Positions 16,926 to 25,254 of a DNA stretch of 25,254 nucleotides are shown here, in pieces. The DNA is from a virus: positions 1-25,254 of the IMG/VR virus record IMGVR_UViG_3300030101_002866, one strand, 5' to 3'. Every line of letters begins with the position of its first letter. Position 1 is the first letter of the stretch. Position numbers and translations under genes: made by a program. The notes beneath the pieces were generated by a model, which saw only the letters and a list, made by a program, of their open reading frames with translations, searched no databases and was not told where the DNA came from.

Positions 16926-18290
16926 ATGGCTAAAATTTCTACATATATCATTGATAGTACACCCCAACTAACTGACAAAGTTATTGGAACTGATGTAAAC
17001 GATAATGACATAACCAAAAATTATCTAATTGGTGATATTGTAGCTTTAGTCCCATCCCCAACTTTGTCTCCAACAAAAATGTTTTATGGAGACGCTGCTT
17101 CTTTAGCTGCTGAAACCTCAACACTAACATACATAGTAGGGGGTTCAGGTATAGTTGCAGAAGATACTGTTGTAATGAGCGGTACTCTATTGGCTGATGT
17201 ATGTAGCATTAACAGTGTTACATCTGTATTGGTTGGTAAAAGAGTTCTTTCACAACAAAGTGGAATTGCAAATTCAGTGGCTATTGGACAAGACATTTGT
17301 GATTCAGGAGCTAATAATTGTGTAGACAATGTATTGATTGGAAAAGAAATGTTATCTGCAGCCGCAGACTCATTTACAAAAAATGTATTGATTGGAAGTA
17401 AAGTATTAAATCAATCGTCACAACAAATTGATTCTAACACTGTAATTGGATATGAAGCAGGTCAAGCATTAGACGTACCTCTTTCTGCTAACATATTTAT
17501 TGGTGAGGAAGCTGCTAAACTTGGTGGTCTTAGTGGACAGAATTTAACTACTAACATTGCTATAGGGCAACAAGCCGCATTAAATTTAGGTAATTCAGGT
17601 AACAATGCACCAACAAATAACATTGCTATTGGTACTAATGCAGGTAAAGCAAACAGTGGTAATAACAATATTCATATAGGAACCAATAGCGGAGTATCAG
17701 CTAACTTAGGATTCTTTAATGTAGGGTTAGGTGCTAATGCTTTAACGAGTCAAGTTGGCGGAGACTTTAATGTGGCTATAGGTAATGATGCTTTAGAACA
17801 ATTACAAACCGGAACTACTAATACTGCGGTTGGGAAAGCTGCAGGTTCAACAGTAGTAGGATTTACTAATACTACCAACTTAGGTCATAACTCTCAAGCA
17901 CAAGCAGACAATGAAGTTGTTTTAGGAGATAATAATGTAACAACACTTAGATGTAATACACAAGTTATTTCAGGTCTTTCAGATTTAAGAGACAAGGATA
18001 ATATTGAAGATTTGTCTTTAGGGTTAGAGTTTATTATGGATTTAGACCCTGTGACTTGGGATTGGGATAGAAGAGATGGTTCAATGGAGGGTAAAAAAGA
18101 CTCAGGTTTTGTAGCTCAAGAAATAGATGAAGTTGTTTCACAGTGGGAAGCTGAAGAAATCTTACCAACATTAGTAAACAAAAATAATCCTGATGCTTGG
18201 GAAGTTGGTAATGCAGCTTTGATACCTGTATTAGTAAAAGCTATACAAGAATTAAAAGCAGAACTTGACGCTTGTAAAGCGGAAAAGTAA
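16926..18290 (+). CDS. Tail fibre with YadA-like repeats and S74 intramolecular chaperone domain (454 aa)
   Basis: N-terminal attachment segment MAKISTYIIDSTPQLTDKVI then VNDNDITKNYLIGDIVALVP, typical of flavobacterial phage fibres. Residues about 110-340 are a repeated trimeric-autotransporter-like motif (NVLIGKEML, NIAIGQQAA, NIAIGTNAG, VAIGNDALE, AVGKAAG). The C-terminus is a peptidase S74 (endosialidase chaperone) domain: SDLRDKDNI with the self-cleavage pair Ser352/Lys357, SGFVAQEIDEV, and LIPVLVKAIQELKAEL as the terminal coiled coil. The domain helps trimerise the fibre and then cuts itself off before Ser352. Confidence 0.88.
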   Translation: MAKISTYIIDSTPQLTDKVIGTDVNDNDITKNYLIGDIVALVPSPTLSPTKMFYGDAASLAAETSTLTYIVGGSGIVAEDTVVMSGTLLADVCSINSVTSVLVGKRVLSQQSGIANSVAIGQDICDSGANNCVDNVLIGKEMLSAAADSFTKNVLIGSKVLNQSSQQIDSNTVIGYEAGQALDVPLSANIFIGEEAAKLGGLSGQNLTTNIAIGQQAALNLGNSGNNAPTNNIAIGTNAGKANSGNNNIHIGTNSGVSANLGFFNVGLGANALTSQVGGDFNVAIGNDALEQLQTGTTNTAVGKAAGSTVVGFTNTTNLGHNSQAQADNEVVLGDNNVTTLRCNTQVISGLSDLRDKDNIEDLSLGLEFIMDLDPVTWDWDRRDGSMEGKKDSGFVAQEIDEVVSQWEAEEILPTLVNKNNPDAWEVGNAALIPVLVKAIQELKAELDACKAEK

Positions 18291-18301
18291 AATTTAATTA
18301 A

Positions 18302-18529
18302 ATGGATATTAGAAAAATCTCTATAGGTCCTGACTATAAATCAGGAGCAATGCACTACATAGTAGGGCAAAGTGTATTAGGTTCTGCATACACTATTCAT
18401 CTCATAAAATATTACGAAGAAACAGATTCGATAAAAATTTGGATTGAAGATGCCGATGGAGTAATTGTATGTTGGAAAGAGTTTACTTCAACAATGCCAA
18501 TATCCATTGAGTACAATATAAATTTTTAA
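18302..18529 (+). CDS. Small conserved phage protein (75 aa)
   Basis: MDIRKISIGPDYKSGAMHYI, VGQSVLGSAYTIHLIKYYEE, then IKIWIEDADGVIVCWKEFTS and MPISIEYNINF. MDIRKISIGxDYK...MHYIVGQxVLGxxYxIHLI...WKEF...PVSIEYNINF is a small domain I recognise from many Bacteroidetes phages, just upstream of the terminase region. Beta-rich, soluble. Function unknown. Start coupling with the next gene (TAATG-like overlap at 18529). Confidence 0.72.
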   Translation: MDIRKISIGPDYKSGAMHYIVGQSVLGSAYTIHLIKYYEETDSIKIWIEDADGVIVCWKEFTSTMPISIEYNINF

Positions 18530-19092
18530 TGAAATCTATTTATCAGTTTATAGTTAGTCCTGTAAATAACAAGCGATATAACAACACTAAAAAAGTTGGT
18601 GATGTTGATTTAGTTATAAGTACGTCAGAAGAAAATCATACTACATCAAATCGTGAAGCAACGGTTATTGAGACTCCAATCAACTATAAGGGTCCTATTG
18701 AAAAAGGAGACACATTATTAGTACACCACAATGTTTTCAAGTTCTACAATGATATGTACGGCAAGAGACAAAGTGGAAGGAGCTTTCTCAAGGAGAATGT
18801 TTTTCTTATAGACAGTGAACAGTTTTTTGCTTATAAGAAAGACGGGGAATGGAATGGATATGACAGGTATTGTTTTTTAAAACCTGTTCCGGTAGAAGAA
18901 AGTTATATTTACAAACCCTTCAGTACAGAGCCTTTGATGGGAGAAGTAGTAATAATTAATCAAGGTTTAAAAGACAAAGGCGTAAAGGTTGGTGACAAAG
19001 TGTGTTACAAACCAAATCAAGAGTATCAATTTAAAGTGGACGACCAAACTCTATATAGATTGTATGACCACTGTATTACTTTAATTTTATGA
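18529..19092 (+). CDS. GroES-fold-like protein with two Cpn10-type halves (187 aa)
   Basis: The C-terminal half (114-187) reads like Cpn10: YCFLKPV (DRVLVKP), MGEVVIINQGLKDKGVKVGD (G-x-V-x-x-x-G...VKVGDxV), then FKVDDQTLYRLYDHCITLIL (xDGxxYxxLxExDILxxh). The N-terminal half (1-105) repeats the order: YQFIVSP, REATVIETP (44-50), IEKGDTLLVHHNVF (58-70), and VFLIDSEQFFAYK (91-103). So this looks like a tandem or swollen GroES-like protein. It may work with the viral GroEL or host GroEL like T4 gp31, or use the fold structurally. The call is by pattern; remote homology needs a profile search. Confidence 0.6.
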   Translation: MKSIYQFIVSPVNNKRYNNTKKVGDVDLVISTSEENHTTSNREATVIETPINYKGPIEKGDTLLVHHNVFKFYNDMYGKRQSGRSFLKENVFLIDSEQFFAYKKDGEWNGYDRYCFLKPVPVEESYIYKPFSTEPLMGEVVIINQGLKDKGVKVGDKVCYKPNQEYQFKVDDQTLYRLYDHCITLIL

Positions 19093-19364
19093 GTAAAGAA
19101 ATTAAATTAAGAATAATTGAAGCCGGAAATCAAGCGGTTGAACAACTAATAAAAGTTGCTAAAGAAAAAATTATAAAGCCTGACCCTGATGACGACCTTG
19201 CTGCAGACCGATTAAAGAATGCGGCAGCCACAAAAAAACTATGCATATTTGATGCATTTGAAATACTAAAAAGAATAGAAGAGGAAAGAGCGGCTTTAGA
19301 AGGAAATAATATAGACACCAAAGTAGATACTAAACAAGGATTTGCAGAACGAAGGTCAAAATAG
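19089..19364 (+). CDS. Putative small terminase-type helical protein (91 aa)
   Basis: MSKEIKLRIIEAGNQAVEQL, IKVAKEKIIKPDPDDDLAAD, then RLKNAAATKKLCIFDAFEIL and KRIEEERAALEG. Helical, charged, with a conserved-type KPDPDDDLAADRLKNAAATKKL segment. It sits directly before TerL, where small terminase subunits usually are, with the TerL start inside its 3' end. Function inferred from position; it is shorter than most TerS proteins. ATGA start overlap. Confidence 0.6.
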   Translation: MSKEIKLRIIEAGNQAVEQLIKVAKEKIIKPDPDDDLAADRLKNAAATKKLCIFDAFEILKRIEEERAALEGNNIDTKVDTKQGFAERRSK

Positions 19365-21573
19365 CATATTATACAAAGTTGTAAAAGACTATGTTCCTAA
19401 GAATGTTTTATCGAATAAAAATCGTAATCATTCTTGGTTGTATGGTTACAATGATAAGTACGATTTAATTGTTATTTCTAAGTCAGGTCAAATAGGAGAG
19501 ATACTATATATTTCAGGTCTTTACATAGCTTTACCGAAAGAACCTAAAGAGTGTCTTCAAAGACACTCCACCTCATCAGAACAATATTGGGAAAGGCAAG
19601 AGTTACCAAAACCTTTGAGTAAGATATCATCCATCTTTCAGTGGAATGAAATGCCATCTGAATTTAAATCAAGATGGGTGGATTATATAGAAGCTGAGTT
19701 TGACAACAGAGAGTTTGGTTTTTGGTTTATGAATAAAAGTAAACCAACTTACATTACAGGAGCTCACTATATGTATTTACAGTGGACTAATATTGATGTA
19801 GGATATCCTGAATACAGAGAAGCAAACAGAATATTATATATATTTTGGGAAGCATGTAAAGCAGACAAGAGAAGTTTTGGAATGATATATCTAAAGATTA
19901 GACGTTCAGGATTTTCTTTTATGTCTTCTTCTGAATGCGTCAACACAGGAACACTTGTAAAAGATTCTCGAGTTGGTATACTTTCTAAAACAGGTTCTGA
20001 TGCTAAGAAAATGTTTACAGATAAAGTTGTTCCAATTAACAGTAGACTTCCATTCTTTTTTAAACCAATTATGGATGGAATGGATAAACCTAAAACTGAA
20101 TTAGCTTATCGTGTACCTGCATCTAAGATTACCAAAAAGAATATGTATGATGTGGAGGAGGATGAAATAGAAGGGTTAGATACCACAATAGATTGGAAAA
20201 ATACAGATGACAACTCATATGATGGTGAAAAACTTCTGCTATTAGTTCACGATGAAAGTGGAAAATGGTTAAAACCAAATAACATATTAAATAATTGGCG
20301 TGTTACAAAAACTTGTTTACGATTAGGTAGTAGGATTATTGGTAAATGTATGATGGGTTCTACATCAAATGCTTTAGCAAAAGGTGGGGGAAACTTCAAG
20401 CAATTATTTTATGACTCTGATGTAATGAAGCGTAATGCAAACGGTCAAACAAAAACAGGATTGTATTCTTTATTTATTCCAATGGAATGGAATATGGAGG
20501 GGTTTATTGATAGGTATGGTCAACCCGTAATAGACGATGTGGTTGATAAAGTAAGGGGTATAGATGATGAGTATATAACACAGAGTGCGTTACAGTATTG
20601 GAATAACGAGGTAGAGTCATTAAAGCACGACCCTGATGCGTTGAATGAATATTATAGACAGTTTCCAAGAACAGAGTCTCACGCATTTAGAGATGAAAGT
20701 AAACAATCATTATTTAATCTTACTAAGATATATCAACAGATTGATTATAATGATGCAATGATTTCAGAACAACATTTAACAAGAGGTTCTTTTCATTGGG
20801 TTAACGGAATCAAAGATACTTCAGTTTATTTTACACCCGACAAAAGAGGAAGATTTATTATTACTTGGGTTCCGACCAAAGGAATCCAAAACAATATCTA
20901 TACCAAAAATGGTAAGAGATATCCCGGTAATGAACACATAGGTGCTTTTGGATGTGACTCATATGATATTAGTGGAACAGTAGGTGGTAAAGGTTCTAAT
21001 GGTGCACTACACGGACTTACTAAGTTTAGTATGGAAGAAGCACCAAGCAATGAGTTTTTTTTAGAATACATAGCAAGACCACAAACCGCAGAGATATTTT
21101 TTGAAGATGTTTTAATGGCTTGTGTATTTTATGGTATGCCAATACTTATAGAGAACAACAAGCCACGATTGTTATATCATTTCAAAAATAGAGGGTATAG
21201 AGGTTTCTGTATGAATCGTCCCGATAAACAATTTATCAAGCTATCAAAAAGTGAAAAAGAATTAGGAGGTATACCGAACTCAAGCGAAGATGTAAAACAA
21301 GCACACGCAGCAGCTATTGAATCCTACATAGAATCACACGTAGGATTATCACAAGATGGAGATATGAAATCAATGTATTTCAATCGTACATTAGAAGATT
21401 GGGCAAGGTTTGATATTAACAACAGAACTCAGTATGATGCTTCTATTAGCTCCGGATTAGCTATAATGGCGTGTCAAAAGCATTTATATATGCCTGAAAA
21501 AAAAGAGTCAAGAATTATGATTAACTTTGCAAGGTATACTAACGAGGGAAAATTAAGTCAGATAATTAGATGA
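19342..21573 (+). CDS. terL: Terminase large subunit (TerL), 743 aa
   Basis: DNA-packaging motor ATPase plus nuclease. An adenine/Walker A-like segment is KIRRSGFSFMSSSECV (the R-x-x-G-x-S variant), Walker B is LLLLVHDESGKW with Asp304-Glu305, and the coupling motif is MGSTSNALAKGG. The nuclease part has GAFGCDSYDISGT with metal ligand Asp539, PILIENNKPRLLYHF, and a C-terminal DVKQAHAAAIESYI region. The start is TTG 19342; no ATG occurs in frame for the first ~100 codons, and the frame is closed upstream at 19324. A palindrome copy lies at 19551-19566 inside it. Length fits the long TerL proteins of crAss-like and related Bacteroidetes phages. Confidence 0.9.
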   Translation: MQNEGQNSILYKVVKDYVPKNVLSNKNRNHSWLYGYNDKYDLIVISKSGQIGEILYISGLYIALPKEPKECLQRHSTSSEQYWERQELPKPLSKISSIFQWNEMPSEFKSRWVDYIEAEFDNREFGFWFMNKSKPTYITGAHYMYLQWTNIDVGYPEYREANRILYIFWEACKADKRSFGMIYLKIRRSGFSFMSSSECVNTGTLVKDSRVGILSKTGSDAKKMFTDKVVPINSRLPFFFKPIMDGMDKPKTELAYRVPASKITKKNMYDVEEDEIEGLDTTIDWKNTDDNSYDGEKLLLLVHDESGKWLKPNNILNNWRVTKTCLRLGSRIIGKCMMGSTSNALAKGGGNFKQLFYDSDVMKRNANGQTKTGLYSLFIPMEWNMEGFIDRYGQPVIDDVVDKVRGIDDEYITQSALQYWNNEVESLKHDPDALNEYYRQFPRTESHAFRDESKQSLFNLTKIYQQIDYNDAMISEQHLTRGSFHWVNGIKDTSVYFTPDKRGRFIITWVPTKGIQNNIYTKNGKRYPGNEHIGAFGCDSYDISGTVGGKGSNGALHGLTKFSMEEAPSNEFFLEYIARPQTAEIFFEDVLMACVFYGMPILIENNKPRLLYHFKNRGYRGFCMNRPDKQFIKLSKSEKELGGIPNSSEDVKQAHAAAIESYIESHVGLSQDGDMKSMYFNRTLEDWARFDINNRTQYDASISSGLAIMACQKHLYMPEKKESRIMINFARYTNEGKLSQIIR
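19549..19568. repeat. Palindrome copy 8 (inside terL), 20 bp
   Basis: GAGTGTCTTCAAAGACACTC: the 16-bp core in the opposite orientation to most copies, extended by two base pairs on each side, coding K-E-C-L-Q-R-H-S. Confidence 0.75.
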
Positions 21574-24005
21574 AAGACATAAAAATAAATATTTCATCTG
21601 CAGGATTTCCAAGTCAATTTGTTCCTGATGCAGAAAAGGCTACAGACCAATATGGATTGATGATAGGACAAGCTATTCAGTATGAATGGTTCCGTAAAGA
21701 TGGAAATGGTTGCAGATTCTATGACCAATGGCGAGAGTTTCATAGGTTAAGATTATACGCAAGAGGAGAACAGTCCATCGCTAAATATAAAAATGAATTA
21801 GCTATTGATGGAGATTTATCTTATCTAAATTTAGATTGGACTCCTGTACCTGTTATCCCAAAGTTTGTTGACATTGTAGTAAATGGAATGTCAGACAGGT
21901 TATTTAAAGTAAAGGCATATGCTCAAGATGCAATGTCACAAGCCAAGCGTTCTAAATATCAAGATATGGTGGAGGGACAAATGGCTGCTAAAGATATTTT
22001 AAGTATCGTAAAAAAGAAAAGTGGATATGACCCTTTTGTAATTCCTGAAGACGAACTTCCTCAATCTGACGAAGAGCTTTCATTATATATGCAGTTAAAC
22101 TACAAACCGGCTATTGAAATAGCAGAGGAAGAAGCCATTAATACTTTACTTGATGAAAATCATTATGAGGATATTCGCAAAAGAGTTGACTTAGATATTA
22201 CCACTTTAGGAATAGGTATGACAAGACATCAATTCTTACCCGGTGCAGGAGTAGAGATTAAATATGTTGACCCTGCAAATGTAGTGTACAGTTATACTGA
22301 AGACCCATACTTCAAAGATTGTTTTTATTGGGGTGAAGTAAAAACAATACCTATGACTGAATTGATGAAGATAGACCCTTCACTAACTAATGCTGATTTA
22401 GAAGAAATTTCAAAGTATAGTCAAACTTGGTTTGATTATTACAATGTAGCACAATATTATCAAAACGATATTTTTTATAGAGACACTTGTACCCTTCTTT
22501 ATTTTAATTATAAGACGACAAAAAAGATGGTGTATAAAAAGAAAATAACTGCTTCGGGTGGCGATAAGGTTATTGAAAAAGATGATAGCTTTGACCCACC
22601 AACAGAAGTAATGGAAGAGGGTAACTTTGAAAAGTTTGAAAAGACCATTGATGTGTGGTATGACGGAATAATGGTTATGGGAACAAACATTATTTTGAAA
22701 TGGGAACTTGCTCGTAATATGGTAAGACCAAAATCGACAAGTCAACACGCACTACCAAATTATGTTGCTTGTGCTCCAAGAATGTACAAAGGAATTTTAG
22801 AATCATTAGTTCGTAGAATGATTCCTTTTGCTGATTTAATTCAAATGACTCATTTAAAATTACAACAAGTAATTGCACGTGTTGTGCCTGATGGTGTATA
22901 TATTGATGCTGACGGGTTAAATGAGGTAGACTTAGGTACAGGTAACGCTTATAATCCTGAAGACGCATTAAGACTTTATTTCCAAACCGGTTCTGTTATT
23001 GGTAGGTCTTACAATCAAGATGGAGATTTTAATCAAGGTAAGATACCAATTCAACAATTAAACTCTAACTCAGGAGCCTCTAAAACACAAATGCTTATTA
23101 CTAATTATAATCATTATTTAAATATGATTAGAACAGTAACAGGATTAAATGAAGCAAGAGATGGCACAGACCCCGACCCAAACTCTTTAGTAGGTTTACA
23201 AAAACTTGCTGCATTAAATTCTAATGTAGCCACACGCCATATTCTTGATGGAGGTTTATACATTTATAGAAGTGTAGCTGAAGCATTAACATATAGAGTG
23301 GCAGATATTTTAGAGTATTCAGATTTTAAAGATGATTTTGCGAACAAGATTGGAAAGTATAATGTCTCTATCCTTAATGAAATAAAAGACTTATATATTT
23401 ACGATTTTGGAATCTTTATAGAAATTGCACCTGACGAAGAAGAAAAAGCAAAACTTGAACAAAACATTCAAATGGCTTTATCTAAGCAAGATATTAATTT
23501 AGAAGATGCTATAGATATAAGGGAACTTAAAAATTTAAAACTTGCTAATCAGTTGCTGAAATTAAAACGTCAACAGAAGCAAGATAGAGAAGAGCAAATG
23601 AATATGCAGAAACAAGCTATGACTGCTCAACAAAATTTAAAGTCTCAAGAGATGGCTGCACAATTAGCAATGAAAAAACAACAGATGGAGATGCAAGGAA
23701 AGATGCAGTTGGAACAAGCCAAGATTGCTTTTGAAATTGAGAAAATGAACAATGAAGCAAAATTAAAATCTCAATTAATGGCTGAAGAGTTTAGCTATAA
23801 TCAGCAGCTTAGAGACATTTCTGAGAAAGCACTGCAAAGTAGAGAAACTCAAAGAGAAGACGCAAAATCATCTCGTATCAATCAACAAAACACACAACAA
23901 TCTCGATTAATTAATCAGAGAAAAAATAATTTACCTCCACAAATATTTGAATCTAACGAGGACAGTTTAGATGGTTTTGATTTAGCTGAGTTCTCTCCAA
24001 GATAA
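21570..24005 (+). CDS. Portal protein (811 aa)
   Basis: Large portal next to TerL (ATGA coupling). Recognisable parts: early AIQYEWFRKDGNGCRFYDQW, the portal-type PKFVDIVVNGMSDRLFKVKA near 105-130, DITTLGIGMTRHQFLPGAGV then KYVDPANVVYSYTEDPYFKD, MYKGILESLVRRMIPFADLI with the clip/stem helices, and TGLNEARDGTDPDPNSLVGL. The C-terminus from about 655 to 770 is a Gln/Met/Lys-rich coiled coil (EEQMNMQKQAMTAQQNLKSQ), likely the crown/barrel region. Size and order (TerL, portal, scaffold, capsid) fit crAss-like-type phages. Confidence 0.88.
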   Translation: MKDIKINISSAGFPSQFVPDAEKATDQYGLMIGQAIQYEWFRKDGNGCRFYDQWREFHRLRLYARGEQSIAKYKNELAIDGDLSYLNLDWTPVPVIPKFVDIVVNGMSDRLFKVKAYAQDAMSQAKRSKYQDMVEGQMAAKDILSIVKKKSGYDPFVIPEDELPQSDEELSLYMQLNYKPAIEIAEEEAINTLLDENHYEDIRKRVDLDITTLGIGMTRHQFLPGAGVEIKYVDPANVVYSYTEDPYFKDCFYWGEVKTIPMTELMKIDPSLTNADLEEISKYSQTWFDYYNVAQYYQNDIFYRDTCTLLYFNYKTTKKMVYKKKITASGGDKVIEKDDSFDPPTEVMEEGNFEKFEKTIDVWYDGIMVMGTNIILKWELARNMVRPKSTSQHALPNYVACAPRMYKGILESLVRRMIPFADLIQMTHLKLQQVIARVVPDGVYIDADGLNEVDLGTGNAYNPEDALRLYFQTGSVIGRSYNQDGDFNQGKIPIQQLNSNSGASKTQMLITNYNHYLNMIRTVTGLNEARDGTDPDPNSLVGLQKLAALNSNVATRHILDGGLYIYRSVAEALTYRVADILEYSDFKDDFANKIGKYNVSILNEIKDLYIYDFGIFIEIAPDEEEKAKLEQNIQMALSKQDINLEDAIDIRELKNLKLANQLLKLKRQQKQDREEQMNMQKQAMTAQQNLKSQEMAAQLAMKKQQMEMQGKMQLEQAKIAFEIEKMNNEAKLKSQLMAEEFSYNQQLRDISEKALQSRETQREDAKSSRINQQNTQQSRLINQRKNNLPPQIFESNEDSLDGFDLAEFSPR

Positions 24006-24020
24006 TTGAATAAATTGAAC

Positions 24021-24041
24021 GAAAATTATTTATTAACTTTG
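24021..24041 (+). promoter_or_regulatory. Late-type promoter GAAAAT-N7-TAACTTTG
   Basis: TAACTTTG (24034-24041) followed by TAAA, with GAAAAT (24021-24026) upstream and no TTTG at 19-20 nt. It lies 17 nt before ATG 24058 and would raise expression of scaffold and capsid. Confidence 0.62.
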
Positions 24042-24057
24042 TAAAAAATCTAATCTA

Positions 24058-25221
24058 ATGGAAATAAAAGTAAAAGCGGTTGAGGCTACCGAAAAGTCTA
24101 AACAAGAAATTGAACAAGAGTTACTTGATAAACATAGTAAAGAAAATGAAAAACAAGAAACTCAAGTTACAACAAATGACTCTAACGTGGAAAGAGTGGT
24201 TATCGGCAATGAGAGTTCCACCACCACAGAAGAGCAAGAAAGTGTACAATCGAAAGATGAAACACAAGAAGAGACAACTCAATCCTCAGAGTTAAAAGAG
24301 GAAGACGTTCTTTCATTTATTAAGAATAGATACGAAAAAGAGTTTACATCGGTAGACCAAATCTTTGACCAAAAATCAGAGAATGAGGAATTGCCTGAAG
24401 ATGTAAAGGCTTATTTCGAATATAAAAAAACCACCGGTAGGGGGATTGAAGATTACGTAAAACTTAATCGAGATTTTTCTACTATGGACGAAGACAGTTT
24501 GTTGGAAGAATATCTTTTAGCTTCAGGTGAAGCAACTGATTCAGAAGATGTAGAAGTTCTTATGGATGACTACACATTTGATGAAGAGCTTGATGAAGAG
24601 AAAGATATTAAGAAAATTAAAATGTCTAAGAAAAAAGCTATTGCAAAAGCTAAAAAGTTTTTTGATGAGCAAAAAGAAATGTATAAGCAACCGGTTGAGT
24701 CAAGCGGCACTGCTATTTCTGAAGAGCTACAAAAAGAAATTGATAGTTATAAGCAATATTTAGCTGAGGCTAAAAGCAGCGAACAGGAAATAAAAAGGAA
24801 AAGAGATTGGTTTATAGATAAAACCAACGAAGTATTCACAGATTTCAAAGGTTTTGATTTCAAGATAGGTGATGCTACTTTCACTTTTAATCCCGGTGAC
24901 GGCAACAAACTTAAAGAAAACCAACTCGATAGTTCAAAGTTTATAAATAAATACCTTGATAATGAGAGTGGTTTAATTAATGATGCGGCAGGTTACCATA
25001 GGGCATTAGCCATCGCAACAAATCCGGAACGATTTGCTCAGTTTTTTTATGAGCAAGGGAAAGCTGATGCAACTGAGGATGTTACACGCAAGATGAAAAA
25101 TGTTGATATGTCTGAGCGTAGAACACCGCAGTATACAAGGCAAAATAAGGATGGGTTGCAAATCAAGTCTATATCTACTCCAAGTAGTAGAGGCTTGAAG
25201 ATTAGAAGTAATAAAAAGTAA
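24058..25221 (+). CDS. Scaffold-like acidic head-assembly protein (387 aa)
   Basis: Very acidic, low-complexity N-terminal half (QEIEQELLDKHSKENEKQET; EEQESVQSKDETQEETTQSS; FDEELDEEKDIKKIKMSKKK), helical middle (AISEELQKEIDSYKQYLAEA), a folded-looking segment FKGFDFKIGDATFTFNPGDG, and a basic C-terminus ending SSRGLKIRSNKK. Position between portal and the next gene, acidic coiled-coil character and a basic tail fit an internal scaffolding protein that binds capsid through its C-terminus. No protease triad seen. Family not certain. Confidence 0.68.
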   Translation: MEIKVKAVEATEKSKQEIEQELLDKHSKENEKQETQVTTNDSNVERVVIGNESSTTTEEQESVQSKDETQEETTQSSELKEEDVLSFIKNRYEKEFTSVDQIFDQKSENEELPEDVKAYFEYKKTTGRGIEDYVKLNRDFSTMDEDSLLEEYLLASGEATDSEDVEVLMDDYTFDEELDEEKDIKKIKMSKKKAIAKAKKFFDEQKEMYKQPVESSGTAISEELQKEIDSYKQYLAEAKSSEQEIKRKRDWFIDKTNEVFTDFKGFDFKIGDATFTFNPGDGNKLKENQLDSSKFINKYLDNESGLINDAAGYHRALAIATNPERFAQFFYEQGKADATEDVTRKMKNVDMSERRTPQYTRQNKDGLQIKSISTPSSRGLKIRSNKK

Positions 25222-25244
25222 TAACCATTTAAAAATTAGAAATT

Positions 25245-25254
25245 ATGGCAGGAG
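25245..25254 (+). CDS. Start of next gene (probably major capsid protein), cut by window edge
   Basis: ATGGCAGGAG opens at 25245 after an A-rich leader, giving Met-Ala-Gly. By the order TerL, portal, scaffold this should be the major capsid gene, but only three codons are visible. Confidence 0.4.

Noticed and set aside
19549-19600. Possible hammerhead on the minus strand in terL (CTGATGA beside the palindrome)
   Set aside because: CUGAUGA is present next to the palindrome but no GAAA core or cleavage-site pairing follows (the stem is followed by UUUAGG), and the DNA is explained by coding.
22410-22968. Minus-strand frames of 60-112 aa under the portal gene
   Set aside because: They lie opposite a clear long portal coding frame, have shadow-like composition and no start context.

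Overview
The window is part of a tailed double-stranded DNA phage (Caudoviricetes, lytic-type gene content) that most likely infects a marine Bacteroidetes/Flavobacteriia host. This rests on AT-rich DNA, Bacteroidetes-type promoters (-7 box TAnnTTTG, in the early region paired with a TTTG element 19-20 nt upstream), almost no Shine-Dalgarno sequences, tightly packed genes with ATGA/TAATG junctions, and protein types typical of marine flavobacterial phages (large terminase next to a ~810-residue portal, an S74-chaperone tail fibre, and many tiny Lys-rich virion-type proteins). Family names come from motif reading only; no database search was run.

Minus strand, 1-7588 (early/accessory module, read right to left): four host-type promoters drive about 18 genes. 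From the right these are an unknown 208-aa protein, a putative COOH-NH2 amidoligase, a two-TM protein, two small proteins, a glutamine-amidotransferase-II/gamma-glutamylcyclotransferase/zinc-ribbon fusion, a set of small conserved unknowns, a DUF1599-like protein, a DnaA-domain-IV-like protein, and the start of an Erf/Sak-type single-strand annealing protein cut by the window edge. Three consecutive intergenic spacers of the amidoligase cluster each hold what reads as a complete hammerhead ribozyme (two type III, one type I). A 16-bp palindrome, GTGTCTTTGAAGACAC, recurs eight times in the window; one copy forms stem III of the type I ribozyme and another abuts a type III ribozyme.

7497-8665 (strand-switch region): a 555-nt gene-free divergent region with iterated ACAG motifs, a palindrome variant and long G/C/A homopolymers (possible replication or packaging element), then one small plus-strand gene, a rho-independent terminator, a minus-strand tRNA-Arg(UCU), a repeat-rich spacer and a strong promoter.

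Plus strand, 8666-10995: a viral chaperonin operon with a full-length GroEL-like protein, three small proteins and a GroES-like protein. A convergent minus-strand winged-helix-like regulator (10961-11395) follows, sharing a divergent palindromic promoter with the late module.

Plus strand, 11441-25254 (late module): a run of about a dozen small basic or Cys-containing proteins, small structural proteins, a C1q/TNF-like fibre, a lysis block (TM/coiled-coil protein, secreted thioredoxin-fold protein, small basic protein, T7-lysozyme-type amidase, holin-like protein), the S74 tail fibre, a small conserved protein, a protein with two GroES-like halves, a putative terminase small subunit, TerL, portal, a scaffold-like acidic protein and the first codons of the next gene (probably major capsid). 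The late -7 boxes have no -33 element and three of them share GAAAAT-N5-7-TAnCTTTGTAA.
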